Assembly: GCA_017860455.1 (NCBI GenBank)
Contig: JAGDMF010000001.1
Location: forward strand, 79,127-143,126
DNA: 64,000 nucleotides
Direction: 5' to 3'
Origin: Bacteroidota bacterium
Lineage (GTDB): Bacteria > Bacteroidota > Bacteroidia > Bacteroidales > WCHB1-69
A model generated the notes under the pieces. The model worked only from the letters and a program-made list of their open reading frames with translations. It did no database searches and had not been told where the DNA came from. Numbering within the stretch: the first letter of the stretch is position 1; each line of letters opens with the position of its first letter. Below, in pieces: positions 54,765 through 62,848 of the stretch. The position numbers and the translations under genes are program-made.

Positions 54765-55184
54765 TCATTCGTTTAACATTTTAAGAACTTCACTTCGGAT
54801 CAGATTTTTATAAACATCCGGATGCTCTAATGCATTTTCAAAAGCTTTATCTGATAAATCAGTAATATTTCCTTTCTGATCAATAAACAAAAGTGTTGAA
54901 AACATGATTTTATATTGAGCTACCAAAGCTTTGTTTTGCTCTTCATCAATATTGATGGCTTTGTAAAAAATGGTTCCTTTCTCAATTTCGCTTTTAAATT
55001 CTTGCTCCAGAATTTCAAAACATACATGCTCACAAGCCAGACACGTTTCACAGCGATTGGTTGCATGAAAATAATAAACCCTGATCTTGGGTATTGAATC
55101 ACTACTTGATGTTTGTGCAAAAAGAGAAAATTGAAAGAATAATAACCCAATAAAGAGTAGATTACATACTATTTTTGTTTTCAT
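54765..55184 (-). CDS. Periplasmic thioredoxin-fold protein, ArsF-like
   Basis: 139 residues. Signal peptide about 1-24 (ends LFAQ). RVYYFHATNRCETCLACEHV gives Cys45-x-x-Cys48 plus Cys51 and Cys55, then AINIDEEQNKALVAQYKIMF and STLLFIDQKGNITDLS, a thioredoxin-like fold. This is the family annotated as nitrophenyl compound nitroreductase subunit ArsF-like, whose real role in most genomes is unknown. The four cysteines suggest redox or metal binding. Follows the T9SS protein by 5 nt. Confidence 0.78.
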   Translation of the reverse strand: MKTKIVCNLLFIGLLFFQFSLFAQTSSSDSIPKIRVYYFHATNRCETCLACEHVCFEILEQEFKSEIEKGTIFYKAINIDEEQNKALVAQYKIMFSTLLFIDQKGNITDLSDKAFENALEHPDVYKNLIRSEVLKMLNE

Positions 55185-55189
55185 AAGTT

Positions 55190-56029
55190 TTATTGTAAGA
55201 TGATTTTTTGAGTATTTGTATATCCATTTATTTGATATTGAATAAGATAAACTCCTTTATGTTCTGTTTTGAATTCAATTGTATTATTTAAATTATTAAA
55301 AAAGTAATCAGAAGAAGTCAACTCTTGTCCTAAAAGATTAAAAATCTTAACCCCATCAATCAATTGTTCTGTATCTAATTTGAAAAAGCCATGTGATGGA
55401 TTAGGGAAAATGGCTACTTCCTGATTTTTTGTATATTGATCTACGGAACTATTCCCCATTCCACTAATAGCCACATTATCTATGTTTACAGACAACCATT
55501 TGGAACTACAATCTGTATTTCTGTATCTGATAGCAATGTACTGACTTTGAGCAGATCCGGTTAACGGAATGGTGTCCAGTTTGTGAAAAGTATAATCATT
55601 TTGGTAATCATTCCCTCTAAAATCAAACAACAAAGTGATCATCGAAGCTAAAGATGGATTTTGAGATCCTGTTAATAAGTAAATCGCAATGGTATCTGTA
55701 TTGTCCGGAACTGAAAAACCATTGAACATATATCGTATCGAATCCAACGTTCCTCCGTTGGGAATCACAAAACCGGGTGAAACGTACCAGTTATCCGTAA
55801 TGGTTATTCCGGTTGATGGAGAATAATCATGACTGATACAGGTTGGAGCAGAATAGGCACTAAAACTATTGTATCCCCAATGACTGAATTGTGTCGATCC
55901 TTTTTTGAACTCTACCCATCCCGATTGTTGTGCAGTGTTGTCAAAACCGGAATAATAGGGTAATGAAACCTGAGCCTGTAAAATAATGGGAATTAAAAAT
56001 AATCCTAAAAAAAATAACTTTGTTTTCAT
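55190..56029 (-). CDS. Secreted T9SS type-A sorting-domain protein, small
   Basis: About 279 residues from the ATG at 56029. Signal peptide ends ILQAQ. The body is one jelly-roll-like domain (VSLPYYSGFDNTAQQSGWVE, YNSFSAYSAPTCISHDYS, SKWLSVNIDNVAISG), reminiscent of cleaved-adhesin/MAM domains. C-terminal sorting domain EVAIFPNPSHGFFKLD, GVKIFNLLGQEL, HKGVYLIQY. Predicted secreted adhesin-like protein. Promoter box at 56056-56063. Confidence 0.85.
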   Translation of the reverse strand: MKTKLFFLGLFLIPIILQAQVSLPYYSGFDNTAQQSGWVEFKKGSTQFSHWGYNSFSAYSAPTCISHDYSPSTGITITDNWYVSPGFVIPNGGTLDSIRYMFNGFSVPDNTDTIAIYLLTGSQNPSLASMITLLFDFRGNDYQNDYTFHKLDTIPLTGSAQSQYIAIRYRNTDCSSKWLSVNIDNVAISGMGNSSVDQYTKNQEVAIFPNPSHGFFKLDTEQLIDGVKIFNLLGQELTSSDYFFNNLNNTIEFKTEHKGVYLIQYQINGYTNTQKIILQ

Positions 56030-56055
56030 ATTTGTCAATTTTTAAAAAATGATGG

Positions 56056-56063
56056 CAAATTTA
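56056..56063 (-). promoter_or_regulatory. -7 promoter box for the small T9SS protein and ArsF-like gene
   Basis: TAAATTTG on the minus strand, 26 nt upstream of the ATG at 56029. Confidence 0.45.
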
Positions 56064-56160
56064 CAACTTTTTTATTGATAGAAAAATGTATTAAACAAAA
56101 GGTTAAAAATCAAAACAAAAGGTTTTATTTTTGTATGAGTGATGGAACCTTAAAATTTTT

Positions 56161-56168
56161 TATATTTG
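56161..56168 (+). promoter_or_regulatory. -7 promoter box for the ABC transporter/deiminase unit
   Basis: TATATTTG, 25 nt upstream of the ATG at 56194. A second box, TATTTTTG, lies at 56126-56133. Confidence 0.5.
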
Positions 56169-56193
56169 CCGCTTCAAAAATCTTATAAACAAA

Positions 56194-57117
56194 ATGGAAC
56201 AAATTGCTATTCGCACTGATCAGCTCACCAAACAATTTGGGGATAGAATTGCCGTGAATAAGCTCAATTTAGAGATCCGGAAAGGTGAGATCTTCTCACT
56301 TTTGGGAACTAACGGAGCAGGTAAATCTACAACCATCAAAATGTTATGTTGCTTGTTTTCTCCTACATCAGGGGATGCATTCTTAAATGGACATCAATTG
56401 TCCAGTAACCAACAGGATATCAAAAAAATTATTGGGGTTTCTCCTCAGGAATCAGCCATTGCTGAACATTTAACTTCAAAGGAAAATTTACTTTTAATGG
56501 GTGGCGTTTTCGGATTAAGTTCAGAAGAAAACAAAAAAAGAGCCCTCAATCTTATGGATCTTTTAGAAATTGAAGATCGAAAAGATCAGGCAAAAAAATT
56601 ATCCGGAGGTTTGCAAAGAAGACTCAGTATCGCGATGGCGCTTATGTCAGATCCAGAGATTCTTTTCTTAGATGAACCCACATTAGGTCTTGACCCCCAC
56701 TCCAGAAAATCGGTTTGGAACTATATTGAAAAACTAAAAGGTCACAAAACTATTTTACTTACCACCCATTATCTTGAAGAAGCAGATTCATTAGCCGATC
56801 ATATCGCCATTATGGAAAGTGGAACGATCATAGCGAATGGCACTTCCTCCGAATTAAAGGAATTGTGTGATAAAGAGCGAATTATGACCATTAAAGGGAC
56901 AGGATTTACTACAGAATTAGTAAATTATTGCTCTCAAAACTTTGGAACAACTTCACTATATCAAAACGAACTGACTATTAGGTCAACTCAATTCGATATC
57001 TACGGAATTACCGACTATATGAAATCAAATCAAATTCAGCTCAAACATATCAGTATGACCGAACCTACTTTAGATGATGTATTTTTACAACTAACAGGAA
57101 AGGAGCGTTTATCATGA
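56194..57117 (+). CDS. ABC transporter ATP-binding protein (ABC-2 type exporter)
   Basis: 307 residues. Walker A LLGTNGAGKSTTIKMLCCL (about 37-55), signature LSGGLQRRLSIAMAL, Walker B PEILFLDEPTLGLDPHSRKS, His switch LLTTHYLEEADSL. DrrA/CcmA-type domain with a C-terminal extension of about 75 residues. It energises the permease encoded by the next gene, with which it overlaps by 4 nt. Substrate unknown: drug, lipid or polysaccharide. Confidence 0.93.
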   Translation: MEQIAIRTDQLTKQFGDRIAVNKLNLEIRKGEIFSLLGTNGAGKSTTIKMLCCLFSPTSGDAFLNGHQLSSNQQDIKKIIGVSPQESAIAEHLTSKENLLLMGGVFGLSSEENKKRALNLMDLLEIEDRKDQAKKLSGGLQRRLSIAMALMSDPEILFLDEPTLGLDPHSRKSVWNYIEKLKGHKTILLTTHYLEEADSLADHIAIMESGTIIANGTSSELKELCDKERIMTIKGTGFTTELVNYCSQNFGTTSLYQNELTIRSTQFDIYGITDYMKSNQIQLKHISMTEPTLDDVFLQLTGKERLS

Positions 57118-57842
57118 AATTTTACCAATTAGCCCTTCGGAATTTAAAAGAGGTGTATCGCGATAAAGTGACTATGTTGCTCGGAATTGTTATGCCGGTA
57201 GGTTTTCTTGTCCTTTTTTCCTCGATACAAAAGGGTGTTCAGTTAGATATTTTTAAACCAGCCTCATTAGCACCCGGCATTATTGTGTTCTGTTTTGCAT
57301 TTCTCACCATGTTTTGTTCGATTTTGATTGCCAAAGACCGACAAAATGCATTTTTAATTCGACTTTATACAACACCTTTAAAACCAAAAGATTATATATT
57401 ATCTTACACGCTGCCCTTTATTCCATTAGCCATTTTACAAACCATTATCTGCTTTGTAATAGCGATTATTTTAGGGGCTGAATTTACCAATGTTTTTGCA
57501 GCATCATTGATTTTAATGATGACTGCCTTTATTTTCATTTTCTTAGGTGTCATTTTTGGGTCACTTTTCACTTTGAATCAGGTTTCGGCTGTCGGTTCCA
57601 TTTTCATCACCATTGCATCCCTTTTTAGTGGAGCCTGGATGGATTTAAAGATGATCGGTGGTGTTTTTGATACTTTTGGATATGCTTTACCATTTGCTCA
57701 TTCTGTTGATATCAGTCGTGCTTTACTATTCGGAAAAGGGATGAGTGGTCTGTACGGCAGTTTATGGGTGATGATCGGTTATTTAGCCGTTTTGTCCGTT
57801 GTTTCCTATTTCGCATTCAAAAAAGCGATGAAAAAAATCTAA
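57114..57842 (+). CDS. ABC-2 type transporter permease
   Basis: 242 residues with six membrane helices (about 22-38, 50-72, 95-120, 130-155, 165-185, 215-236). ABC-2 signature region AVGSIFITIASLFSGAWMDL and ALPFAHSVDISRALLFG. ATG overlaps the ATPase stop (ATGA). A sequence resembling a Shine-Dalgarno site (AAAGGAG, 57099-57105) lies 8 nt before the start but also encodes the ATPase C-terminus. The deiminase-like gene follows 19 nt later. Confidence 0.9.
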   Translation: MKFYQLALRNLKEVYRDKVTMLLGIVMPVGFLVLFSSIQKGVQLDIFKPASLAPGIIVFCFAFLTMFCSILIAKDRQNAFLIRLYTTPLKPKDYILSYTLPFIPLAILQTIICFVIAIILGAEFTNVFAASLILMMTAFIFIFLGVIFGSLFTLNQVSAVGSIFITIASLFSGAWMDLKMIGGVFDTFGYALPFAHSVDISRALLFGKGMSGLYGSLWVMIGYLAVLSVVSYFAFKKAMKKI

Positions 57843-57861
57843 TACTATTTAACACCAATAT

Positions 57862-59895
57862 ATGAAATTATTAAAATTAGTTACCTTATCTTTTCTTGTT
57901 TACATTTCGATCCCTCTTTTTGCACAAGAAAATCAGTCATCCATAAACAGAGATTGGGATAATTCCACATTTACTTACAATCAGGATATTAAATGTTATC
58001 CGTTTGTGTATCAGAATGGTCCGAAATCGAACCTCACAGGAGAAGATCTGGGAATTTCTGAATTAACGACCCACTATTCTGCCACGTTTGCCTATTTGAG
58101 TGTTCCGATCGCTTTTTACGTTAAAGTGAACAATTACGGCTCAACTCCGGCATCCAATTTCACCCTTACCATTACGGATAATAGTGCTTATAATCAAAGT
58201 ATTACAGTCACAACAACCCTAAATGCAGGGGAATATACCTACTTTGAATTACCTTGCTGGACACCTACAACTACTGGAAATAAAACGATAACAGCTACTG
58301 TTTCAAATAGCGGAGATGTTGTAACTTCCAATAATAGCAAAAGCACCACTATCACTGTAGCGCAGTTTACTGCTACGGCTCCTCCGACAACAACAGTAAG
58401 ATCGATTGCAGAGTTTGAACCCCAAAGAGGCGCTTTGATCAGAGCTTCAGTATCAGGAAGTAGTGTCACATTTGGAGTTCCACTCCAGTTAATTCAGGAA
58501 ATTGCTGAAGATGACACCCTATATATTGTGTGTGCCAATCAAACCGCAGCCAATACTATACAGAATTATTTGACCATAAACTCTATTTTAGCATCCCATA
58601 TCAAGTATATTTTCAATGCAACAAACTCGCACTGGACCAGAGATTATGGTCCCTGGTTTGTTGAAAATGAAACACATCAGCTGGAAGTGATCGATTTTCC
58701 TTACAACAGAAATCGTCCCAATGATTCTCAGGTTCCTCGAGCATTTGCAGTTTCAACCGGCATCCCTGTTTATGGAATGCCCTTATTGCATACCGGCGGA
58801 AACTTTATGACCGATGGAATGGGTGTGGCTGCATCCTGTGATCTGGTTACGTACGAAAACAGCTGTTACGATCAAACTGAATTAGATAGTATTTACCTTC
58901 ATTATCTAGGCATAGACACTTATCATCAAATTCCGGATCCTCTCAATTCGTACATTCAGCACATCGACTGCTGGGGAAAATTTTTAGCCCCTGATAAGAT
59001 CATGATTTTACAAGTTCCATCCACCAATGCCAATTACACCGATCTGGAAAATGCAGCGCAATATTTTGCCAATCAAACCTCCTCTTATGGAAACAAATAC
59101 AAAGTTTACCGGGTTTATACGCCTAATAATCAGCCTTATACTAACTCTTTGATTCTGAACAACAAAGTATTGGTTCCGATGAATCCCACTTATGGAAGCA
59201 GTTGTTATCAAGCCGCATTGGCATCCTATCAGGAAGCAATGCCAGGATATGAGATTATTGGGGTTTCCTATAATGACTGGTATGACACCGATGCTTTACA
59301 TTGCAGAGCGATGCAGTTACCTGAAACTGATATGTTACGAATTGTGCATCAACCCATTATGGATTCTGTTCCTTATCAAAACAGCATAACAATCGTGGCA
59401 ACCGTATATTCATTGGGAAACAATTCAGGGATCACTCAAAATGTTACTTTACACTACAAAGTAAACCAAAATGATTACTTAACGATACCCATGACTTTGC
59501 AATCATCACAATATGAAGCGGTTATTAATAATTTGAATCCAAACGACACCGTTCAATATTATATTGAGGCAACCAATTCCAACAACAAACAGGAGTTTCA
59601 TCCTTACATGGGAGTATCAGAACCTCATCAATTTTATCTAAGAAGCGGATCCGCTATTAGTCAGTGGAATCAAAACTTATTGTTTGGTATATATCCCAAT
59701 CCAACCCATCAAAACATCTATTTAGAGATTGCCGATGACCAATTTAAGGTTGAGATATTCACCTTATTAGGACAATTAATCCACTCTGAACAAAACAATA
59801 AAACCATCAATATAGAGACCCTTCCTTCGGGTACTTACTTTTTGAAAGTCACTGCACAAAACAAGATCGGAGTGAAGAAGGTGATTGTTTGGTAA
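57862..59895 (+). CDS. Secreted peptidylarginine deiminase-like enzyme (PPAD type) with T9SS sorting domain
   Basis: 677 residues. Signal peptide 1-21; Ig-like/CARDB-type domain about 70-170; guanidine-modifying (PAD_porph) catalytic domain about 180-490; Ig-like domain about 495-595; type-A T9SS domain about 610-677 (FGIYPNPTHQNIYLE). In the catalytic domain W258, D261 (HWTRDYGPW), R283 and R285 (YNRNR), Y364, H367, D369 (YIQHIDCW), N428 and C481 (LHCRA) match PPAD residues W127, D130, R152, R154, Y233, H236, D238, N297 and C351 with the same spacing within one residue. It should convert arginine, probably C-terminal peptidyl-arginine, to citrulline outside the cell. Agmatine deiminase is less likely because both carboxylate-binding arginines are present. 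Confidence 0.9.
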   Translation: MKLLKLVTLSFLVYISIPLFAQENQSSINRDWDNSTFTYNQDIKCYPFVYQNGPKSNLTGEDLGISELTTHYSATFAYLSVPIAFYVKVNNYGSTPASNFTLTITDNSAYNQSITVTTTLNAGEYTYFELPCWTPTTTGNKTITATVSNSGDVVTSNNSKSTTITVAQFTATAPPTTTVRSIAEFEPQRGALIRASVSGSSVTFGVPLQLIQEIAEDDTLYIVCANQTAANTIQNYLTINSILASHIKYIFNATNSHWTRDYGPWFVENETHQLEVIDFPYNRNRPNDSQVPRAFAVSTGIPVYGMPLLHTGGNFMTDGMGVAASCDLVTYENSCYDQTELDSIYLHYLGIDTYHQIPDPLNSYIQHIDCWGKFLAPDKIMILQVPSTNANYTDLENAAQYFANQTSSYGNKYKVYRVYTPNNQPYTNSLILNNKVLVPMNPTYGSSCYQAALASYQEAMPGYEIIGVSYNDWYDTDALHCRAMQLPETDMLRIVHQPIMDSVPYQNSITIVATVYSLGNNSGITQNVTLHYKVNQNDYLTIPMTLQSSQYEAVINNLNPNDTVQYYIEATNSNNKQEFHPYMGVSEPHQFYLRSGSAISQWNQNLLFGIYPNPTHQNIYLEIADDQFKVEIFTLLGQLIHSEQNNKTINIETLPSGTYFLKVTAQNKIGVKKVIVW

Positions 59896-59941
59896 TGTGC
59901 TAATGTGCTAATGTGCTAATGTGCTGATGTGCTAATGTGCT
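59894..59941. repeat. CTAATGTG octamer array
   Basis: Six copies of an 8-bp unit (CTAATGTG with one CTGATGTG) begin at the stop codon of the deiminase gene. Related to the GTGCTC and TTTGCTAAT words at 14491-14631 and 29801-30084. Confidence 0.85.
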
Positions 59942-60002
59942 CAAAAGGACAATTGGAGCGCAAAGTTAAACGAGGTAAAAGAAGTTTTAGTCTGGCTGTT
60001 GG

Positions 60003-60185
60003 CGGGCGGAGGAGTGGAAAATATTCTTACATGATGTTCTCGGCGTTCTCAGCGACCTCGCCGATAAAGAACTCATCAACCAGTTTAAAGCGATTGAACT
60101 CATGGATAATCACGATAAAGATGTGATTAAAACCTTAATTGACGCCTTTATTAACAAAACTAAAATCAAGAAATTGATGCTATAA
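60003..60185 (+). pseudogene. C-terminal remnant, probably of an XRE-type regulator
   Basis: The frame 60003-60185 reads AEEWKIFLHDVL, LADKELINQFKAIELM, DNHDKDVIKTLIDAF and a basic tail to TAA. I recognise the pattern from the C-terminal dimerisation end of Bacteroidota helix-turn-helix (XRE) regulators. No helix-turn-helix and no start are present upstream; the frame is closed by a stop at 59988. The hairpin terminator immediately after it fits a once-complete gene. The family call is tentative. The 340-bp gap 59896-60235 otherwise contains only the octamer array and this terminator. Confidence 0.5.
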
Positions 60186-60186
60186 A

Positions 60187-60211
60187 AAAGAGAGCTACGG
60201 GAGCTCTCTTT
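60187..60211. terminator. Strong hairpin terminator
   Basis: Perfect 10-bp stem AAAGAGAGCT / AGCTCTCTTT with loop ACGGG, preceded by A-run and followed by T-rich sequence. It sits 1 nt after the regulator remnant stop and 25 nt before the stop of the minus-strand lipoprotein gene, so it can serve both strands. Confidence 0.75.
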
Positions 60212-60235
60212 GTGATATTTTAGATATGATAGCAA

Positions 60236-60670
60236 CTAATATGTTTGAGATTTATTAATTTCATCATTCCTCTTTTGTATTTTTTTAATTTTTCGTTCAA
60301 ATTTTCTAATTTTATATTTTGAAAATCCGCATGTATCTAAAAAAGTATGCATTCCTATACTATCATCAATATTTGTGAAATAGACATTTTTGCCATCATA
60401 CATGAAAGTAAGATACCAAGTATAATGAATTCGGAAATCTGTATAAGAATAAACACCTTCAGATTCTTTATTTGTTATTAAAGGTATTAATTTATAACTC
60501 GTAATATTAAGAAAATGAGTATTATCATAACTCTTTAAAGTATCAATTAATTGGGATTCAATATATTTTATTTGTTCAGGAACTCTATATTTATTCAATT
60601 TTGGTGTACAACTCCCCAATAATAAAACTCCTATTATCAAATTAATAATATTTTTTTTATTCATATTCAT
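60236..60670 (-). CDS. Small lipoprotein, candidate immunity protein for the RHS tip
   Basis: 144 residues (or 142 from the second Met at 60664). Lipoprotein signal with lipobox LGSC, then a mixed charged domain (YKLIPLITNKESEGVYSY, HYTWYLTFMYDGKNVYFTN) and a Lys/Arg-rich tail. No family recognised. Its ATG overlaps the RHS tip stop codon (TAATG), so the two are translationally coupled. In RHS systems the gene after the toxin tip encodes its immunity protein; a lipoprotein would protect the periplasm or envelope. This is inference from position. Confidence 0.65.
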   Translation of the reverse strand: MNMNKKNIINLIIGVLLLGSCTPKLNKYRVPEQIKYIESQLIDTLKSYDNTHFLNITSYKLIPLITNKESEGVYSYTDFRIHYTWYLTFMYDGKNVYFTNIDDSIGMHTFLDTCGFSKYKIRKFERKIKKIQKRNDEINKSQTY

Positions 60671-61386
60671 TAAAATTTCCCATTTATAACTTTATTGAAA
60701 TTCCATTTATATAAGTATTTTTGGTAATTTTTCACAAAATCACCTTGAGTAGTTGTACCATATTTACTACGATATTCTAGCCTTGTTTTAAACTCATACA
60801 TCGACGTCCTTTGCTCCGCCCAACGTGGCGATTTTGGCTCAAAATCATCTCTAAACATTTGTTCTTTTGATAAATGCACACGCTCATGTGTGCCTATTGC
60901 ATTCAGTTTTTCTTCTCTTGATGCTCCTGTAAATCTATCTGGATCTGTTAAATCTGCTGTTGAAATAAGCATATCTACTTCTTTATATAGCCCATTTTTT
61001 GTTTCAATAATTTGATCATTTTCATCTCGTTTTGGTGTTGTTTTTCCATGAACTTCTCCATCTTCTCCTTCGATAATTTCATCTGTTATTGTGACATTTA
61101 TTTTTGTTTCTGAATTAACCATATCGACAAATGCTTGAGCTCCTGTTTCTGTTTTACTCATTGCATTATATAGTTCAATCGCATCTTTTGAAGCTTTATT
61201 TTGATCTATTTGAACTTGTCCATTTTTATCTACCGAAAACCCTTCAATTTCCTCCCCATCCGGATCTACCAAAATGACCGGATTATTTGCGCAGTAGTTA
61301 TACGGCGACATGCTTGGGGACTTATCACTCATCGGGTCAACAGAGAGCCAAATGCTCAAATTATTGTGAAATACTAGCCTATTCAA
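60670..61386 (-). pseudogene. Orphan RHS C-terminal toxin tip with HExxH metallopeptidase motif
   Basis: 238 codons. Residues 9-45 are the end of an RHS repeat-associated core (NLSIWLSVDPMSDK, SPYNYCANNPVILVDPDG). After DPDG comes a variable tip with HERVH at 167-171 (IGTHERVHLSKEQM), a zinc metallopeptidase-like motif, and nearby acidic residues (E191, E198). No YD repeats and no signal precede it; the frame begins at a TTG just inside the end of the upstream lipoprotein gene, and its first ATG is within the core. So it is a displaced tip without its own start rather than a complete rhs gene. The core is near 50% GC, far above its AT-rich surroundings. Confidence 0.8.
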
Positions 61387-61954
61387 TTGTAATAGAATTT
61401 AATATATTCTTTTTATCGATAAAACTTAATTCGGAAGTAGGATCAGTAGTTATGATATTTATAAAAATAAACGAACCTTTATAGATTTCCATATATTCTA
61501 GGTTCGTAATTATTGTATCATTATATTTTATTCCTTTTTCATCAAAAATATAATCATTCTCAAAATCAATTTTTGTTATAATTTTTCTTCCATTGTTATT
61601 AAATGTATCAATTAACGGAAAGAAACCTTTATATCTCATACCTAGTGAAAGTTTATAATCTATTTGTCCCAACCTTTCTGTAGAATCAGTTGTATTTATT
61701 TGAACAATTACAACATTTTTCAATTTAGGAAGAGAACCTGTATATATCAAGGAATTTAAATAATTTTTACCATTTAGCCATTTTTTATTCATAAAATCAA
61801 AAATGATAATAGTGTCTTTCACCGTTGAATTTGTACTAATAAGGGTGTAATTCTTATTCTCAATAGTACATGACAGTTTTAATCCGTCTGAGTTCTTTTT
61901 ACAAGAATATAAAAATATTAAAATAAATGTTATGAAAATTAATTTATATTTCAT
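61379..61954 (-). CDS. Small lipoprotein upstream of the RHS tip
   Basis: 191 residues. Lipoprotein signal with lipobox LYSC (KYKLIFITFILIFLYSC). The mature part is AT-rich and beta-strand-like (CTIENKNYTLISTNSTVKD, VVIVQINTTDSTERLGQIDY), no family recognised. Its last codons overlap the start of the RHS core fragment by 8 bp: the core begins exactly where this gene ends. That is the layout expected of the immunity gene for a previous, now lost, RHS tip. Confidence 0.65.
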   Translation of the reverse strand: MKYKLIFITFILIFLYSCKKNSDGLKLSCTIENKNYTLISTNSTVKDTIIIFDFMNKKWLNGKNYLNSLIYTGSLPKLKNVVIVQINTTDSTERLGQIDYKLSLGMRYKGFFPLIDTFNNNGRKIITKIDFENDYIFDEKGIKYNDTIITNLEYMEIYKGSFIFINIITTDPTSELSFIDKKNILNSITIE

Positions 61955-62008
61955 GGTCTAACCCCTTATTTTTCGGACAAATTTGTAATAATTAAATATT
62001 GAAAAATA

Positions 62009-62569
62009 TTATTGATAAATATTAGGTGAATTTTCTCTAATATAATAAAAATTTGTATCAATTAATCTGTAAATAACAGAACCATTTTTAATGAGATTCT
62101 TTTTCCTTTCATTTAGTTTGTTTCTATAAGTTGATTTTCCAAAATCATATACAATATATTTAGCTGGCGTTAATAATGGGGTATGCTTTTTTGAGAAAAC
62201 GATATTCGGTGATTTTGAAGGATATTCATGATATGCAGTTGGATTGTAAAATATTTCTTGAATATTATTTCTAATTGCAAAATTAATTATCAATGTATCA
62301 AGTATTTCAATAGTGTCATAAATAGGATAAATTATTTTTGTAAGATTGTTTGTATCAAGTTTTCTAACATTTTTATATATTGGATAAATTTCATACCTAA
62401 ATTCTGGAAGTGAGTCTCTATTGAGATATCCTTGTTCAAAAATATAGTCTATTATAAATTTATATTCATCATTTCTTTTTCTCATTTTCCAATAATAATT
62501 ATCAATTATAGAAAATGAACATGAATCTAATAAAAGAATTAAAAAAAATAGAATAATTGTTCTTTTCAT
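62009..62569 (-). CDS. Small lipoprotein of unknown function in the accessory region
   Basis: About 187 residues from the ATG at 62569 (KRTIILFFLILLLDSC, lipobox LDSC); an earlier ATG at 62650 would bury the signal sequence. The rest is Tyr/Ile/Asn-rich without recognisable domain (YWKMRKRNDEYKFIIDYIF, FAIRNNIQEIFYNPTAYHEY). 54 nt separate it from the next lipoprotein gene. Could be another orphan immunity gene; function unknown. A duplicated promoter segment lies upstream (62679-62748). Confidence 0.6.
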   Translation of the reverse strand: MKRTIILFFLILLLDSCSFSIIDNYYWKMRKRNDEYKFIIDYIFEQGYLNRDSLPEFRYEIYPIYKNVRKLDTNNLTKIIYPIYDTIEILDTLIINFAIRNNIQEIFYNPTAYHEYPSKSPNIVFSKKHTPLLTPAKYIVYDFGKSTYRNKLNERKKNLIKNGSVIYRLIDTNFYYIRENSPNIYQ

Positions 62570-62678
62570 AAATATAGAATAATTAAGTTTTCCCTTTGTT
62601 AGACTAATTTTTCGTTTGTTAATATGAGTGTTTTTGTTTCTACCTCCCATTTTTGAAAAGTGGGTTTATTTTAGTGCT

Positions 62679-62748
62679 CAAAAATACAATTTTTTTAATA
62701 ATTTAAGTTTTTTTCTTTAAATAATTTACCACGAAGGACTCCAAGAAT
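62679..62748 (-). repeat. Promoter-bearing direct repeat, copy 1
   Basis: About 70 bp containing the -7 box TATTTTTG (minus strand, 62679-62686), T-rich runs, TTTAAG and the word TTTACCACGAAGGAC. A second copy with about ten differences and a 2-nt gap is at 63612-63680. Each lies upstream of a minus-strand small exported-protein gene. Confidence 0.75.
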
Positions 62749-62802
62749 TAATATCGCAGAGGACTCAGTGGAAAAACACTTTGTGATCTTTGCGTGATAA
62801 AG

Positions 62803-62848
62803 AATGAAAAATGAAAAATGAAAAATTGAGCACATTGAGCATTACGAA
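62803..62848. repeat. ATGAAAA/GAGCACATT low-complexity repeat
   Basis: GAATGAAAAATG units followed by TTGAGCACATTGAGCATT. The reverse complement gives the ATGCTCA, GTGCTC, then TTTTTCATT order seen at 14491-14631 and 29801-30084, so this is a short inverted copy of the same composite. The 289-bp gap 62651-62939 holds this, the promoter repeat and a CTTTGTGATCTTTGCGTG word, and no gene. Confidence 0.7.

Noticed and set aside
57099..57113. AAAGGAG as a Shine-Dalgarno site for the ABC permease
   Set aside because: It also encodes Lys-Glu of the upstream ATPase, and the ATGA overlap already explains coupled translation; kept only as a note.
59929..60126. Plus-strand 65-codon frame after the deiminase gene
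   Set aside because: Begins in the octamer repeat and overlaps the better-supported regulator remnant in another frame.
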